A stretch of DNA of 14,434 nucleotides from an uncultured Mucispirillum sp. (GTDB lineage: Bacteria > Chrysiogenota > Deferribacteres > Deferribacterales > Mucispirillaceae). Location: NCBI GenBank assembly GCA_910586745.1, contig CAJUJZ010000047.1, forward strand, positions 1 through 14,434, in the 5' to 3' direction. The notes beneath the pieces were generated by a model that saw nothing but the letters and a program-made list of their open reading frames with translations, searched no databases and was not told where the DNA came from. The translations under genes were made by a program, and so were the position numbers. Shown here one piece after another: positions 14,347-14,434 of this stretch; the stretch's first letter is position 1; each line of letters begins with the position of its first letter.

Positions 14347-14375
14347 GGGTATGCTTTAAAAGCATACCCTTTTTT
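14347..14375 (+). terminator. Rho-independent terminator of the hydrogenase operon
   Basis: GGGTATGC (14347-14354) pairs with GCATACCC (14362-14369), with three further A-T pairs possible in the TTTAAAA loop, and six T follow (14370-14375). It begins 23 bases after the hybC stop, which marks the operon end and separates any downstream maturation genes. Confidence 0.93.
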
Positions 14376-14379
14376 ATTA

Positions 14380-14395
14380 AACTCTTTAGAGAGTT
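14380..14395. repeat. Short inverted repeat after the hyb terminator
   Basis: AACTCT (14380-14385) and AGAGTT (14390-14395) pair across TTAG. The stem is short, AT-containing and lacks a T run, so its role is unclear. Confidence 0.5.
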
Positions 14396-14409
14396 GAGCG
14401 AAGCGAAAC

Positions 14410-14434
14410 AAAAAACTACTGGCTGTGCCAGTAG
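14410..14434 (-). terminator. Possible minus-strand terminator at the window edge
   Basis: CTACTGGC (14416-14423) and GCCAGTAG (14427-14434) form an 8-bp stem with a TGT loop. The six A just before it (14410-14415) would read as a T run on the minus strand, so it could stop transcription entering from the right. The window ends exactly at the stem, so a T run on the + side, which would make it bidirectional, cannot be judged. Confidence 0.5.

Noticed and set aside
14396..14410. Shared GAAGCGAA word at 8555 and near 14400 as a repeat family
   Set aside because: The match is only 8 bases and the flanks differ, so chance is sufficient.
1..14434. tRNA, rRNA or CRISPR array
   Set aside because: No cloverleaf, rRNA-like conserved segment or regularly spaced direct repeats were seen on either strand.

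Overview
The window is a low-GC, AT-rich bacterial segment in which every gene lies on the + strand. It carries a respiratory HybOABC-type [NiFe] hydrogenase, a probable flagellar accessory operon and a partner-switching/chemotaxis-like signalling cluster. Together these suggest a motile, hydrogen-oxidising anaerobe or microaerophile. The base composition and this gene combination would fit a Deferribacterota-like (for example Mucispirillum-type) genome, but that is an impression from memory, not something the window proves.

Layout. (1) Bases 1-4201 hold a tight signalling operon: the 3' part of a PAS-PAS-coiled coil-PP2C (RsbU/SpoIIE-type) phosphatase that runs off the left edge, a single-domain STAS protein (RsbV/SpoIIAA-type), a protein fusing a degenerate STAS domain to HEAT repeats, and a CheR methyltransferase, closed by a strong intrinsic terminator (4208-4231). 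(2) Bases 4232-7026 hold a candidate sigma-28 promoter and four tightly packed genes: a small charged protein, a PilZ-like protein, a membrane-anchored coiled-coil/HTH protein (SwrB/DUF2802-like layout) and a FliK-like protein with an internal duplication. (3) A pyruvate kinase gene (7105-8523) has its own candidate promoter. (4) A 592-base gene-free stretch (8524-9115) contains the apparent left end of a decayed IS3/IS150-type insertion sequence, a very AT-rich spacer, and the promoter plus structured leader of the hydrogenase operon. (5) Bases 9116-14323 hold hybO-hybA-hybB-hybC, with a folded 81-base spacer between hybB and hybC and a terminator after hybC. The window ends in two further hairpins.

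How they work together. The phosphatase would sense a signal through its PAS domains and dephosphorylate the STAS protein. The matching anti-sigma-type kinase is not in the window. CheR would methylate chemoreceptors, so the first operon probably tunes taxis or a related output. The second operon looks like a late flagellar unit. HybOABC would oxidise H2 in the periplasm and pass electrons through HybA and HybB to the quinone pool. Its cluster ligands are those of a standard, oxygen-sensitive enzyme, and none of its maturation genes is present here.

Two starts differ from the longest open frames: hybO is placed at 9116 and hybA at 10269, both on ribosome-binding-site and Tat-signal evidence.
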